A stretch of 51,116 nt of DNA from Clostridiales bacterium (GCA_030156665.1 JASGMB010000039.1:1-51116), one strand, 5' to 3'. Shown: positions 26,824 through 35,561, counted from the first letter of the stretch. Numbers and translations are program-made. Notes: a model not told the origin generated them from the sequence alone.

Positions 26824-27710
26824 TTGAATAATAAAAAAAGTCGTCAAATATTGGACAATATTATACCTATTTTTGTATTTTGCTTAGTATCATTATTATT
26901 ACTGTTATTACCTATTTCATTGCCTCAAAAGGTTTATCAACTTTTTTTAAGAACGGCATAAATCTGTTTGACTTTTTATTCGGCACTCAATGGAAACCTG
27001 AGCATGATACCACTCCTTTATTTGGAGCCTTTCCATTTATTTTCGGTTCTTTTTCAGTTACCATATTAGCTGTATTGCTAAGTACACCCCTAAGTGTAGG
27101 TGCAGCCATTTTTATGGCAGAAATAAGTCCGAAATGGGGGGCTAAGTTTTTACAACCGGTTATTGAACTGCTAATCGGAATTCCTTCGGTTGTTTATGGG
27201 TTTATCGGTTTATCAATCATTGTGCCATTTATAAGAAATACATTTGGCGGCATGGGATTCTCACTGGCATCAGGTATGATTGTTCTGGCAATTATGATTT
27301 TACCCACCATTACAAGTGTTTCTTACGATGCATTAAAATCATTGCCATCCGGGTTAAAGGATGCTTCTTATGCGCTTGGTGCAACAAGATGGCAAACCAT
27401 TTATAGAGTTCTTATTCCAACGGCACTACCTAATATTTTAACTGGTATTGTACTGGGTATGGCACGAGCCTTTGGAGAAGCACTCGCAGTACAAATGGTA
27501 ATAGGAAATGTGCAAAGACTGCCAAGTTCTATTTTAGATTCGGTTAGCACTTTAACCAGTATTCTCACATTAGAAATGAGTAATACTATTGCAGGAACAA
27601 CATACAATAATGCATTATGGTCTATGGCGCTCATTTTGCTTTTAATGTCTTTTGTTTTTATTATGATTATCAGAATCTTAGGGAAAGGAAGTAAGTTAAA
27701 TGAACGTTAA
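26824..27710 (+). CDS. pstC: Phosphate permease PstC, with apparent frameshift near 26870
   Basis: An inner-membrane permease of the Pst transporter. The N-terminal part (TTG start at 26824 behind GGAAGGA; NNKKSRQILDNIIPIF) is in one frame; the rest (SIIIITVITYFIASKG through the EAA-loop GATRWQTIYRVLIPTALPN to the end) is in another. Adding one T to the T5 run at 26870-26874 joins them into a normal PstC of about 295 residues with six helices. Either the sequence lost a base in the homopolymer or the gene is truly broken or slips during decoding. The downstream frame alone has only a weak TTG at 26880 without a ribosome site. Confidence 0.88.
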
Positions 27711-28584
27711 AGTAATTGATAAGATTGCCACAGTTATATTCTATACAATTGCAATCATCATTACACTTATATTATTTGGACTCCTGTGTTTTATTCTTGT
27801 AAAAGGACTCTCCGGTATATCCTGGGATTTTTTAACAAAACCTCCCGAAAATTTAAGAGCTGGCGGTGGTGTAGGTCCACAAATATTTAATTCATTTTTC
27901 TTACTATTGCTTACAATGCTTTTTACTATCCCTTTGGGTATCGGCGGTGGAATATATCTGGCAGAATACTCTAAACCCAATACGATTACTTATGCTGCAA
28001 GACTTGTGATTGAGGTTTTATCTTCCCTTCCTTCCATTGTTGTAGGTTTGTTCGGATTGTTAATTTTTGTTCAAAAATTAGGTATGGGATTCTCTTTATT
28101 TTCCGGTGCTTTGGTATTGATGATTTTCAATTTACCTTTAATGATTCGTATTACAGAACAATCATTAAGAGCTGTTCCGGTCGAACAAAAAGAAGCCAGT
28201 CTTGCTATGGGAATTTCTCACTGGAAAACAATTACATCCATTATGTTGCCAATAGCACTTCCAGGAATTATTACCGGCACAATTTTAACTGCTGGTAGAG
28301 CTTTCGGTGAAGCTGCTGCATTAATGTTTACTGCAGGTATGAGTTCTCCTCCCCTGGACTTTACAAATTGGAATCCATTAGCACCAAATTCACCTATCAA
28401 TCCTTTTAGACCGGCTTCTACTCTTGCCGTTCATATATGGAAAATCAATAGTGAAGGTTTAATTCCTGATGCTGCCCAAATTGCGGCATCTGCTTCAGCG
28501 GTTCTTGTGATATGTGTATTATTCTTTAATATATTATCACGCTGGATTGGAAAATTAATTTATAAAAAATTCACTGCTGCATAA
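27700..28584 (+). CDS. pstA: Phosphate permease PstA
   Basis: A 294-residue inner-membrane permease with six helices and the BPD-transporter EAA motif ([26 protein letters not shown]). The conserved [18 protein letters not shown] region after helix 1 is typical of PstA. Its ATG overlaps the end of pstC by 11 bases, so translation is coupled. With PstC it forms the membrane channel. Confidence 0.96.
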   Translation: MNVKVIDKIATVIFYTIAIIITLILFGLLCFILVKGLSGISWDFLTKPPENLRAGGGVGPQIFNSFFLLLLTMLFTIPLGIGGGIYLAEYSKPNTITYAARLVIEVLSSLPSIVVGLFGLLIFVQKLGMGFSLFSGALVLMIFNLPLMIRITEQSLRAVPVEQKEASLAMGISHWKTITSIMLPIALPGIITGTILTAGRAFGEAAALMFTAGMSSPPLDFTNWNPLAPNSPINPFRPASTLAVHIWKINSEGLIPDAAQIAASASAVLVICVLFFNILSRWIGKLIYKKFTAA

Positions 28585-28612
28585 ATTAATATGCTTATAT
28601 TCGGAGGATATG

Positions 28613-29401
28613 ATGGTTACTTGTAATAATATTTCATTAGATCAGAAAGATATTGCAATTGAGACACGTGATTTAAACATATACTATGGCAGCAAACACG
28701 CTATTAAAAATCTTAGTATGCAAATTAAAAAGTTGGATATTACGGCTTTTATAGGCCCTTCAGGGTGTGGTAAATCCACTTATTTGCGAGCCCTTAATAG
28801 AATGAATGATTTAATCCCAATCACTAAGACAACAGGAAAAATTTTATTTGATGGTATCAACATCAACGATAAAAATGTAGATTTGGCAACAATACGTCAA
28901 AAAATTGGAATGGTTTGGCAGAAACCAAACCCTTTTAATAAATCAATTTATGAAAACATTGTATTTGCACTTAAATATTACGGTATAAGACAAAAACAAA
29001 TATTGGACGAAATTGTAGAGGACAGTTTGAGAAAGGTAGCATTATGGGATGAGGTAAAAGACCGCTTGCACAAATCAGCTTTAGCTTTATCAGGCGGTCA
29101 GCAACAAAGACTGTGTATTGCAAGAGCAATCGCTACAAAACCTGAAATATTACTGCTTGATGAACCTACCTCAGCACTCGACCCTATTTCATCGGGGAAA
29201 ATTGAAGAACTGCTTTTTGAATTAAAGCAGGATTACACTATTATTATCGTTACACATAATATGCAGCAAGCTGGGAGAATTTCTTCCTATACTGCTTTCT
29301 TCCTATTGGGCGATCTTATTGAATATGATGAAACAAATGTGATTTTTACAAATCCAGTGGTAGATAAAACAAATGATTATATTATGGGACGGTTTGGTTA
29401 A
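28613..29401 (+). CDS. pstB: Phosphate ABC transporter ATPase PstB (copy 2)
   Basis: A 262-residue ABC ATPase with Walker [12 protein letters not shown]-loop [15 protein letters not shown], signature [16 protein letters not shown], Walker [13 protein letters not shown] and H-loop THNM. The operon position after pstA makes it the partner of PstCA. I use the second of two adjacent ATGs (28613) because GGAGG then sits five bases away instead of two. It has a paralogue at 24347-25102. Confidence 0.95.
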   Translation: MVTCNNISLDQKDIAIETRDLNIYYGSKHAIKNLSMQIKKLDITAFIGPSGCGKSTYLRALNRMNDLIPITKTTGKILFDGININDKNVDLATIRQKIGMVWQKPNPFNKSIYENIVFALKYYGIRQKQILDEIVEDSLRKVALWDEVKDRLHKSALALSGGQQQRLCIARAIATKPEILLLDEPTSALDPISSGKIEELLFELKQDYTIIIVTHNMQQAGRISSYTAFFLLGDLIEYDETNVIFTNPVVDKTNDYIMGRFG

Positions 29402-29510
29402 CCTCTAAAAGTCACCCTGCCTTTCCTTAATTAAAATATATGTAAATATATATAAAATATATTCATATTTTTATAGTCAGATAAATAAATTTAAGCATAG
29501 GAGGTAAAAA

Positions 29511-30200
29511 ATGGTATCAAGGCATTATTTTGATTTAGAATTGGAAAGTCTACATCAGGATCTAGTAGAAATGGGTAGTAAAGTACAAGAATCTATTGAT
29601 AACGCTATAAATGCATTGAAAAATCAGGATGTTGAATTATCCAGGCAAGTATTTAAAAATGATGATATTATCGATGAATTGGAACATAAAATTGAAAGGA
29701 AATGTATCAATCTTATTGCCAGACAGCAGCCGCTGGCAAAAGATTTAAGATCTATAAGTACTGCACTTAAAATCATCACAGATATGGAAAGAATTGCAGA
29801 CCACTCAGCAGATATATGTGAGTTAACAATCAAAATGGCAGATCAAAAATACATAAAGCCATTAATTGATATACCTAAAATGGCTGAAGCTGCAAAGAAA
29901 ATGGTAAATAATGCGATACATGCCTATGTCACTCAAAATGTAGAACTTGCTGAAAAAGTTTGTGCCGATGATGATATAGTGGATGACTATTTTGTAAAAG
30001 TGGTAGATGAGTTAAGAGAACTCATTCGTGAAAATCCTGATGTCGTTTATCAGGCTACAAATTTTATTTTAGTTGCTAAATACTTAGAGCGTATGGGCGA
30101 TCACGCAACCAATATCAGTGAATGGGTAATCTATAATGTAACAGGTGTACACAAAGATCTTAATCACGATGATTTAACAAAAATTAAAGTTAATAAATAA
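29511..30200 (+). CDS. phoU: Phosphate uptake regulator PhoU (copy 2)
   Basis: A 229-residue two-repeat PhoU with the metal-binding helices (MGSKVQESIDNAINAL, ITDMERIADHSADICEL, KYLERMGDHATNISEW). It closes the pstSCAB operon, about 110 bases after pstB. It is clearly homologous to copy 1 along its whole length but diverged. A terminator overlaps its last codons. Confidence 0.94.
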   Translation: MVSRHYFDLELESLHQDLVEMGSKVQESIDNAINALKNQDVELSRQVFKNDDIIDELEHKIERKCINLIARQQPLAKDLRSISTALKIITDMERIADHSADICELTIKMADQKYIKPLIDIPKMAEAAKKMVNNAIHAYVTQNVELAEKVCADDDIVDDYFVKVVDELRELIRENPDVVYQATNFILVAKYLERMGDHATNISEWVIYNVTGVHKDLNHDDLTKIKVNK

Positions 30201-30239
30201 TAATAAAAAGTATACGATATCGTATGCTTTTTATTATTA
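30199..30239. terminator. Bidirectional terminator
   Basis: A 20-base inverted repeat AATAATAAAAAGTATACGAT with its near-exact complement (one G-T step) and essentially no loop beyond the centre. A/T-rich ends serve both phoU copy 2 and the convergent DUF378 gene. Confidence 0.8.
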
Positions 30240-30246
30240 CAACAAA

Positions 30247-30450
30247 TTAATGATTTCTTGCCGGGACTCTCTCCCTAAATAATAAAGTAGCTGTCCATAG
30301 CCCTGCTATACCTACAAGAGTATATATAATTCTACTGAGCATCGAAGCTTGTCCACCAAAGATACTCGCTACTAAGTCTACGTTAAATAGTCCGATTAAT
30401 CCCCAGTTCAAAGCTCCAATTATTACTAATATCAATGCTAATCTATCCAT
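30247..30450 (-). CDS. DUF378 (YuzA-type) small membrane protein
   Basis: A 67-residue protein with two membrane helices. The family hallmark ALNWGLIGLFNVDLV lies in the first helix/loop and RIIYTLVGIAGLW in the second. Function of DUF378 is unknown. It lies downstream of the deoR-type gene on the same strand but with a gap of about 100 bases, and has its own AGGAG. It is unlikely to belong to the microcompartment function. Confidence 0.85.
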   Translation of the reverse strand: MDRLALILVIIGALNWGLIGLFNVDLVASIFGGQASMLSRIIYTLVGIAGLWTATLLFRERVPARNH

Positions 30451-30546
30451 GTTATCAACTCCTTATAACTTTTAACTTTAGTATTCCGCTTCTTATAATA
30501 TTCATACATTGGGTTTAAAAATTTTGATTTAGCATGCAGTTTACAC

Positions 30547-31311
30547 TTAATAACAATACTCTAAGTGAATATTTTTATTTCTTAAGATTTCTTCCCAATC
30601 TTCAGATAATTTATCTTCTGTAAATAAAATATCTATTTCGTCTATTTCAAACATTTTAACAAAAGCCACTTTATCAAATTTAGTATGATCTACAACTAAA
30701 TATACGTTTTGAGCTGATTTTGCCATTATTTTTTTTATCTCTTTTTCCATTTCATTTGACTCCATAATCCCTATGCTCTTATCAATCCCTTTGCATGACA
30801 AAATCGCCTTATTAACATAATAATTACTAATTGTATTTTCTGCTACCGATCCAACGAAAGACATTGAAGCCGGTTTCAATAACCCACCCGTTGAAATAAC
30901 GTTACAATGTTCTATTTGAGAAAACTCCATAATCACATGTATTGAATTAGTAATGACTGTAAGATTTCTTTTATCTTTAATATTTTTAGCAACTTCTAAA
31001 GCTGTAGAACTTGAATCCAACATAATGGTTTCTCCATCTTGAATCCATTCTGCTACTTTCTTTGCAATTTTTTGTTTCCCTAATTTGTTCTTTGTTACTC
31101 TAACTGTAAAAGGAGGATCTTCTGTTGTACTATCACACAATATTGCACCTCCATACGTACGCATCAGTATCCCTTTTTTTTCTAACTTTTCTAAATCTCT
31201 TCGAATTGTTTCTTCAGTTACATCAAAAAGCTGACTTAACTCCGGCACTTTTACACTTTTCTTTTCTAATATTATTTCACTTATTTTTTGTCTTCTTTCT
31301 ATCGCAAGCAT
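30547..31311 (-). CDS. DeoR-family transcriptional regulator of the fucose/microcompartment locus
   Basis: A 254-residue regulator. The N-terminal DeoR helix-turn-helix is seen in ERRQKISEIILEKK and VPELSQLFDVTEETIRRDLEKLEKKG, followed by YGGAI. A C-terminal sugar-phosphate sensor domain (DeoRC) carries IMLDSSSTALEVA, TNSIHVIMEF and VDHTKFDK. The start at 31311 is chosen because LAIERR is the family N-terminus; a frame 22 codons longer is not needed. It is the last gene of the minus-strand locus. DeoR proteins usually sense a phosphorylated sugar of their pathway; fuculose-1-phosphate is an obvious but unproven candidate. Confidence 0.88.
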   Translation of the reverse strand: MLAIERRQKISEIILEKKSVKVPELSQLFDVTEETIRRDLEKLEKKGILMRTYGGAILCDSTTEDPPFTVRVTKNKLGKQKIAKKVAEWIQDGETIMLDSSSTALEVAKNIKDKRNLTVITNSIHVIMEFSQIEHCNVISTGGLLKPASMSFVGSVAENTISNYYVNKAILSCKGIDKSIGIMESNEMEKEIKKIMAKSAQNVYLVVDHTKFDKVAFVKMFEIDEIDILFTEDKLSEDWEEILRNKNIHLEYCY

Positions 31312-31332
31312 CACGTATACACCTCTGCTAAT

Positions 31333-31338
31333 ATTATA
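31333..31338 (-). promoter_or_regulatory. Possible -10 box for the deoR-type gene
   Basis: A consensus TATAAT lies on the minus strand about 20 bases before the deoR start codon. The matching -35 (ACTTTA at 17 bases) is poor. Its own weak promoter besides read-through is plausible. Confidence 0.4.
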
Positions 31339-31426
31339 GCATATTTTTTCTATTCTAAAGTATTTTTCTCCAAACATGATAATTGATATTTTACTACTAA
31401 GTTTATAGTGCTATGAATATAAGATA

Positions 31427-31975
31427 CTATAATAACGTTTCCCATAATCTTGAATCAGGATTAGGTATAATTGAATAATTCAATAGGAATCCGCCTTTTG
31501 AAATTTCATCGCACGCCTTCTTTGTAGATGCCTCTACAGCAGCTAAATCGCCACAAAATAGAACATAGGATTTTCCACTCATGCCACGTGCAATTCGTAT
31601 ATCCATTAATCTAATATTCGCTGTCTTTGCAGCTTGATCTGCTGCTACAATTACCGATGCAACAGTATATGTCTCAATAATTCCTAGTGCTTCAACATTC
31701 CCTATTTCTGTGGTGCCATAAAGAGCAGAAAAAATTGATTCCGCAGGATTTCCCAGAATAAAATAATCAATGATTTGTTGTTCATAATTTTTTATCCCTG
31801 TATCAATGGCAGCATTTATATCACTTAACTTCCCGGTAAATAAAAGAATATATTTACCTGGACATACTGTTTGGGCTATTAAGATTTCGATATCAGCAGA
31901 TTTAATCATCTCATCCGCAACTTTTATGCCAATAGCTACTGATCTTAATTCTATCAATCCGATTGCTTGACTCAT
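31427..31975 (-). CDS. pduT: Trimeric BMC-T shell protein PduT with Fe-S site
   Basis: A 182-residue protein of two fused BMC domains (residues about 3-85 and 95-180; GLIELRSVAIGIKVADEM and GIIETYTVASVIVAADQA). C38 in TVCPGKYIL is at the same residue number as the cysteine that holds a [4Fe-4S] cluster in the central pore of known PduT trimers. It overlaps the upstream pduS-like gene by four bases, and the two are known partners for moving electrons across the shell. This supports the pduT assignment over other BMC-T types. Confidence 0.9.
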   Translation of the reverse strand: MSQAIGLIELRSVAIGIKVADEMIKSADIEILIAQTVCPGKYILLFTGKLSDINAAIDTGIKNYEQQIIDYFILGNPAESIFSALYGTTEIGNVEALGIIETYTVASVIVAADQAAKTANIRLMDIRIARGMSGKSYVLFCGDLAAVEASTKKACDEISKGGFLLNYSIIPNPDSRLWETLL

Positions 31976-33315
31976 TCTCTTCCACCCCTTGCCCTAATTG
32001 TTATACTATTTTGTGTAACTTTTTCTACTTTTCCATCTATACTCGCATGAATCACTGCACCTAAAGCTGCATCAGGTACTGTTGCAATAACATCTCCCGC
32101 ATGCACCAATTGTTGTTCTTCTACATTAGAAATTGAAGGTACTCCTACATGCTGTTTAAGAGGAATTTCTACACTATCTACAAAAATTTCTTTTTTTGAT
32201 ATAGGTGCTTTAATATTATTATATTGAGTTAGATTTAAACGAGCTATTAATCTTTTTGTCTGCACAGCTCTTATATCTCTTTGAGGATTAACCCTTGAAT
32301 TCTCTGATACTGTCTGCTTTAGCCCTTTTGCCATCAGCTTTGCTTTGCAGTCCATCATCAAACTTCTAGGCGACAGTTCGTGATGACAGGCAAACATCTC
32401 ACAAATCCCACAGCTGCAGCAGCCAAGAGCGGTTAAAAATGCAGAACTATCTATTGTTAATCCATTAGCTAATGCATTCATTAACCGATGCGGTTCTACA
32501 TTATGTCCTAGCAAATTTCTAGGACATAAATCCGTACACATTCTACATTGGGAACAAACGGACATTACTTTCTTAATATTCAATACTGTAGTTGCTTGTT
32601 TTCTCTGTATTATTGTATGTTTTTTAGGTAGAACCAAAATTGCCTTGGTAGTTTTGGTAATAGGTGTATCTTCATCCACAAGTATTCCTGTCATAGGACC
32701 TCCCATTACAATGCCTATCTCATCCACCCTTTGTCCACCAGCCATTTTAATTAGCTCTTTAATTTTGGTTCCTATTGGTACACAAACGGTTATAGGACTG
32801 TTTACTTCTCCGGTAATAGTTACATACTTCTTGGTTACCGGTTGCTGTTTTATTATAGCGTTATAAATATTCAGAACTGTTTCAGTATTGAGTACAATTG
32901 CCCCCACAACAATTGGTATACTACCTCGAGGAACAACTTTTCCTGTTGCTTCATAAATCATCATTACTTCGTCACCGCTTGGATAAATATCCGGCAGTAA
33001 ATGAAGCTTTATAAAAGGATACTGTGATATTCTATTATTAATCGCTTCAAGTGCCTCTTTGTATTTTGCTTTGATCGCAATAATGCCGACATTTGCTTTC
33101 AAAGTTTCAACAATCAAAGATAGTGCACTTATTATTTCATCTGTATAGATGGCCATTAATTGCTGGTCTACTCTAAGTAACGGTTCGCACTCTGCACAGT
33201 TTAATATAATTGTATCTGCATTTTCATTTAGTTTAACGTTTGTTGGAAAACCTGCGCCTCCAGCACCTACAACACCACTTTCAAATATTCTTTGCTTTAG
33301 TTCTTCAATATTCAC
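31972..33315 (-). CDS. pduS: RnfC-like cobalamin reductase PduS
   Basis: A 447-residue RnfC/NuoF-type flavin and Fe-S protein. The N-terminal nucleotide region has VVGAGGAGFPT and NCAECEPLL; a SLBB-like stretch follows (VTGEVNSPITVCVPIGT). Two [4Fe-4S] motifs come next (CSQCRMCTDLCPRN and CCSCGICEMFAC), then a C-terminal sandwich-hybrid domain. In Pdu organelles PduS reduces corrinoid for PduO and may pass electrons through PduT. GTG 33315 follows GGGGGG with proper spacing; a longer frame upstream has none. The four-base overlap with pduT indicates coupling. Confidence 0.9.
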   Translation of the reverse strand: MNIEELKQRIFESGVVGAGGAGFPTNVKLNENADTIILNCAECEPLLRVDQQLMAIYTDEIISALSLIVETLKANVGIIAIKAKYKEALEAINNRISQYPFIKLHLLPDIYPSGDEVMMIYEATGKVVPRGSIPIVVGAIVLNTETVLNIYNAIIKQQPVTKKYVTITGEVNSPITVCVPIGTKIKELIKMAGGQRVDEIGIVMGGPMTGILVDEDTPITKTTKAILVLPKKHTIIQRKQATTVLNIKKVMSVCSQCRMCTDLCPRNLLGHNVEPHRLMNALANGLTIDSSAFLTALGCCSCGICEMFACHHELSPRSLMMDCKAKLMAKGLKQTVSENSRVNPQRDIRAVQTKRLIARLNLTQYNNIKAPISKKEIFVDSVEIPLKQHVGVPSISNVEEQQLVHAGDVIATVPDAALGAVIHASIDGKVEKVTQNSITIRARGGRE

Positions 33316-33340
33316 ATTCGCCCCCCCTTGCCAATTCAAC

Positions 33341-33619
33341 CTATTTTTGAATGATGATATCATTTTCATCATCAATAATACCAACTATTGCTGTATCTAC
33401 TAGTCTTTCCTCGGAATCGAAACATTTTCTTGCCGTACTTCCTTCAACAATCATGACATAATCTCCTATGCCTGCTCCCACTGTGTCTGCTGCGACTATT
33501 CTATTTCCTTGTATATCAGTCATACCTTGTATAAACTCTACTATCAAAAATTTACTTCCAACCAAATTGGGATGTTTTCTAGTCGAGATAACAGTTCCTA
33601 CTACTTTTGCTATTCTCAT
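33341..33619 (-). CDS. pduN: BMC-P pentameric vertex protein, EutN/PduN type
   Basis: A 92-residue EutN/CcmL-family protein. MRIAKVVGTVISTRKHPNLVG starts it, and the family core DTVGAGIGDYVMIVEGS with the C-terminal VDTAIVGIIDD follows. Five copies cap each vertex of the shell. I use ATG 33619 as the start, nine bases from AGGAG; an in-frame ATG two codons upstream is only three bases from it. It is the only vertex protein gene in the window. Confidence 0.93.
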   Translation of the reverse strand: MRIAKVVGTVISTRKHPNLVGSKFLIVEFIQGMTDIQGNRIVAADTVGAGIGDYVMIVEGSTARKCFDSEERLVDTAIVGIIDDENDIIIQK

Positions 33620-33654
33620 TCTCATCAACTCCTATATAATAATGGAATAGTTCA

Positions 33655-33723
33655 TAGTTCACAATTCACGGTTCATAGTTATTACACGCTTACAATTAAC
33701 TTTAAACCGTCAACTGTGAACTA
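33655..33723. repeat. Degenerate inverted-repeat element, copy 3
   Basis: 19-base arms TAGTTCACAATTCACGGTT (33655-33673) and the complement of TAGTTCACAGTTGACGGTT (33705-33723) differ at two positions. It lies in the pduL-pduN gap. Similar arms occur at 21792-21853 and 15735-15810. Confidence 0.65.
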
Positions 33724-33758
33724 CAAATATTCTCTCCCTTTCGTAGATTTACAATTTT

Positions 33759-33805
33759 AATGATTAAAATCGATGCAGACGTCCTCTGCATCGATTTTAA
33801 TCATT
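33759..33805 (-). other. Perfect 21-bp stem-loop after pduL
   Basis: AATGATTAAAATCGATGCAGA (21 bases, 33759-33779) and its exact complement (33785-33805) enclose CGTCC, starting at the last base of the pduL stop codon. No T-run follows on the minus strand, so it is more likely a processing or mRNA-stability hairpin, or a partial terminator, than a full stop. Confidence 0.8.
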
Positions 33806-34464
33806 TATTTAAGCAATTCCACTTTTTGATTGCATTTTACGCCCATTGCATTTGCCTCATCCGTGTCTATATGCATTTGTAATTGAAAAGAATCGTCTAC
33901 CCGCACTTGTACATTTTTCAAAATTCCTTCCCGAATACCTGGAAGTTTTACAGCTACAATGTCATTATCAGATACATTATATTTTTTTGCATCTGCCGGT
34001 GACATATGAATATGTCTCTTTGCAATGATACACCCTTCCTTTAAGAATAATGCACCTCTTGGACCAACAATTGTTATTGGTGCAGAACCGGCTACATTTC
34101 CTGATTCTCTTATTGGTGCATTCACACCTAGACGTATCGCATCAGTCTTTGATATTTCTACTTGGGTTTTTGACCGAACAGGACCAAGTATACGAACATT
34201 TTCAATAACTCTTAGATTAGTTCCTACCAGTGTCACACATTCTTCAGCTGCATATTGTCCACCCATTAATTCCTTTTTAATGTGTAATTCATACCCTTTA
34301 CCAAACAATTCGTCAAGATCTGCTCGGGACAAATGAACATGTCTTGCTGAAATACCTACTGGGATTCCACTGTCTTGCTGATTACTTACCACATATCTTT
34401 CTTGCAGCTGCTGACGTATGATTTGTTCTATTGTATCTCTCAATACTGCTTCTGATATACTCAT
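33805..34464 (-). CDS. pduL: Phosphate propanoyltransferase PduL
   Basis: A 219-residue microcompartment phosphotransacylase that turns propionyl-CoA into propionyl-phosphate and frees CoA inside the shell. Two PduL domains carry the zinc-ligand motifs SARHVHLS and AKRHIHMS, and the linker GPRGALFLKEG. The N-terminus (SISEAVLRDTIEQIIRQQL) is an amphipathic encapsulation-type helix. A propionate kinase (PduW) is not encoded in the window; a housekeeping acetate kinase could do this step. Confidence 0.95.
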   Translation of the reverse strand: MSISEAVLRDTIEQIIRQQLQERYVVSNQQDSGIPVGISARHVHLSRADLDELFGKGYELHIKKELMGGQYAAEECVTLVGTNLRVIENVRILGPVRSKTQVEISKTDAIRLGVNAPIRESGNVAGSAPITIVGPRGALFLKEGCIIAKRHIHMSPADAKKYNVSDNDIVAVKLPGIREGILKNVQVRVDDSFQLQMHIDTDEANAMGVKCNQKVELLK

Positions 34465-34482
34465 ACTAACTCTCTTCCTTTA

Positions 34483-34944
34483 TTAAAAAGATGGAAGGAC
34501 CTTTTCTATGTCTTCATGTGGTCTCGGAATTACATGTACAGCAACCACTTCACCAAGGCGTCCAGCAACAGCAGCTCCAGCTTCAACAGCAGCTTTTACT
34601 GCTCCTACATCTCCACGAACCATAATACTTACAAGACCTGAACCAATTTTTTCAGTCCCAATCAGCTTAACATTTGCTGCTTTTAACATTGCATCTCCCG
34701 CTTCAATTGCAGCGACTAATCCTCTTGTTTCTATCATTCCTAATGCTTGATTTTGCATATTAGCAACCTCCTCACGCTTTTTTTGAATAGTTTTTGTTTT
34801 CTGTCCACTTTGACTCTTGGACTTTCTATTTGCAGCTATAGATTTCTTTGTTATACTTTGTTCGCTCTTTTGCTCTTGCTCTAAACTTTCCACTTTTTCA
34901 GAGGCTTTATGGTTTTCTTGCACTAGTAGAGCTTCTTGAGCCAC
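34483..34944 (-). CDS. BMC-A shell protein with long charged N-terminal extension and internal start
   Basis: The C-terminal 91 residues from the internal Met63 are a normal hexameric PduA-like BMC domain ([20 protein letters not shown], pore [20 protein letters not shown]). Before it is a 62-residue Lys/Glu/Gln/Ser-rich, probably disordered extension. Both starts have ribosome sites: GTG 34944 uses GAGGTG that overlaps the preceding shell gene's stop; ATG 34758 has GAGGAGG eight bases upstream. Two products, long and short, are therefore likely, as with PduB/PduB'. The extension might tie shell to cargo. Confidence 0.87.
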   Translation of the reverse strand: MAQEALLVQENHKASEKVESLEQEQKSEQSITKKSIAANRKSKSQSGQKTKTIQKKREEVANMQNQALGMIETRGLVAAIEAGDAMLKAANVKLIGTEKIGSGLVSIMVRGDVGAVKAAVEAGAAVAGRLGEVVAVHVIPRPHEDIEKVLPSF

Positions 34945-34947
34945 AGG

Positions 34948-35247
34948 TTACACCTCTTTCATATTTAATTTCATTGCACTAATCTCTGCCATTTTGATTA
35001 CCTCTTGATGTGGGTTTGGAATAACCACATGAGCTACGGTTTTACCAACTTTATTACCACTCTCTACACCTACCGAAACTGCCTCTTTGACAGCTGATAT
35101 ACTTCCTTCAATAATAATTGTAACCAATCTTCCACCCAATGTTTTTTCCCACGTTACAAACTTAACATCAGCAACTTTCAACATCGCATCCACTGCATCA
35201 ATAGCAGCTACTAATCCACTTATTTCTACCAATCCTATTGCACTCAT
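34948..35247 (-). CDS. BMC-A shell protein with divergent pore
   Basis: A 99-residue single BMC domain (AIGLVEISGLVAAIDAVDAML, TIIIEGSISAVKEAV) forming hexameric facets. The pore segment is KTLGGRLVT rather than the KIGSGLVT of its two neighbours, so its channel should differ in size and charge (an Arg near the pore). A short C-terminal tail after PNPHQEV is unique to it. Its stop codon overlaps the ribosome site of the next shell gene, coupling the two. Confidence 0.9.
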   Translation of the reverse strand: MSAIGLVEISGLVAAIDAVDAMLKVADVKFVTWEKTLGGRLVTIIIEGSISAVKEAVSVGVESGNKVGKTVAHVVIPNPHQEVIKMAEISAMKLNMKEV

Positions 35248-35270
35248 CCCAATTCAACTCTCTTGTTTGT

Positions 35271-35549
35271 CTATTTTATTTCCGGAAGGATTTTTTCTAC
35301 ATCACCATGTGGTCTTGGAATTACATGCACTGCCACCAATTCTCCCAATTTTTGTGCTGCATTTGCCCCTACTTCTGTTGCCGCTTTTACTGCTCCTACA
35401 TCCCCTCTAACTATCACTGTTACCAAACCTGAGCCGATTTTTTCACTACCTACCAATGTTACATCTGCCGCCTTTACCATTGCATCTGCTGCTTCTATCG
35501 CAGCTACCAAACCTCTTGTTTCTACCATGCCTAGTGCTTGTTGTGTCAT
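35271..35549 (-). CDS. pduA: Major BMC-A shell protein, PduA/PduJ type
   Basis: A 92-residue BMC domain ([20 protein letters not shown], pore [35 protein letters not shown]) with the Gly-Ser-Gly pore of PduA/PduJ. It starts 12 bases after the zinc dehydrogenase stop. It is the shortest and most canonical of the three BMC-A proteins, so probably the main facet component. PduA and PduJ cannot be separated by sequence alone. Confidence 0.93.
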   Translation of the reverse strand: MTQQALGMVETRGLVAAIEAADAMVKAADVTLVGSEKIGSGLVTVIVRGDVGAVKAATEVGANAAQKLGELVAVHVIPRPHGDVEKILPEIK

Positions 35550-35561
35550 TATTTATACCTC

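Noticed and set aside
26776-26961. Separate small membrane protein before pstC
   Set aside because: Its first half is the normal PstC N-terminus and its second half is out-of-frame read-through. A one-base frameshift in pstC explains it.
30247-30450. DUF378 gene as part of the microcompartment locus
   Set aside because: It has its own ribosome site, follows a gap of about 100 bases, and DUF378 proteins occur widely without microcompartments.
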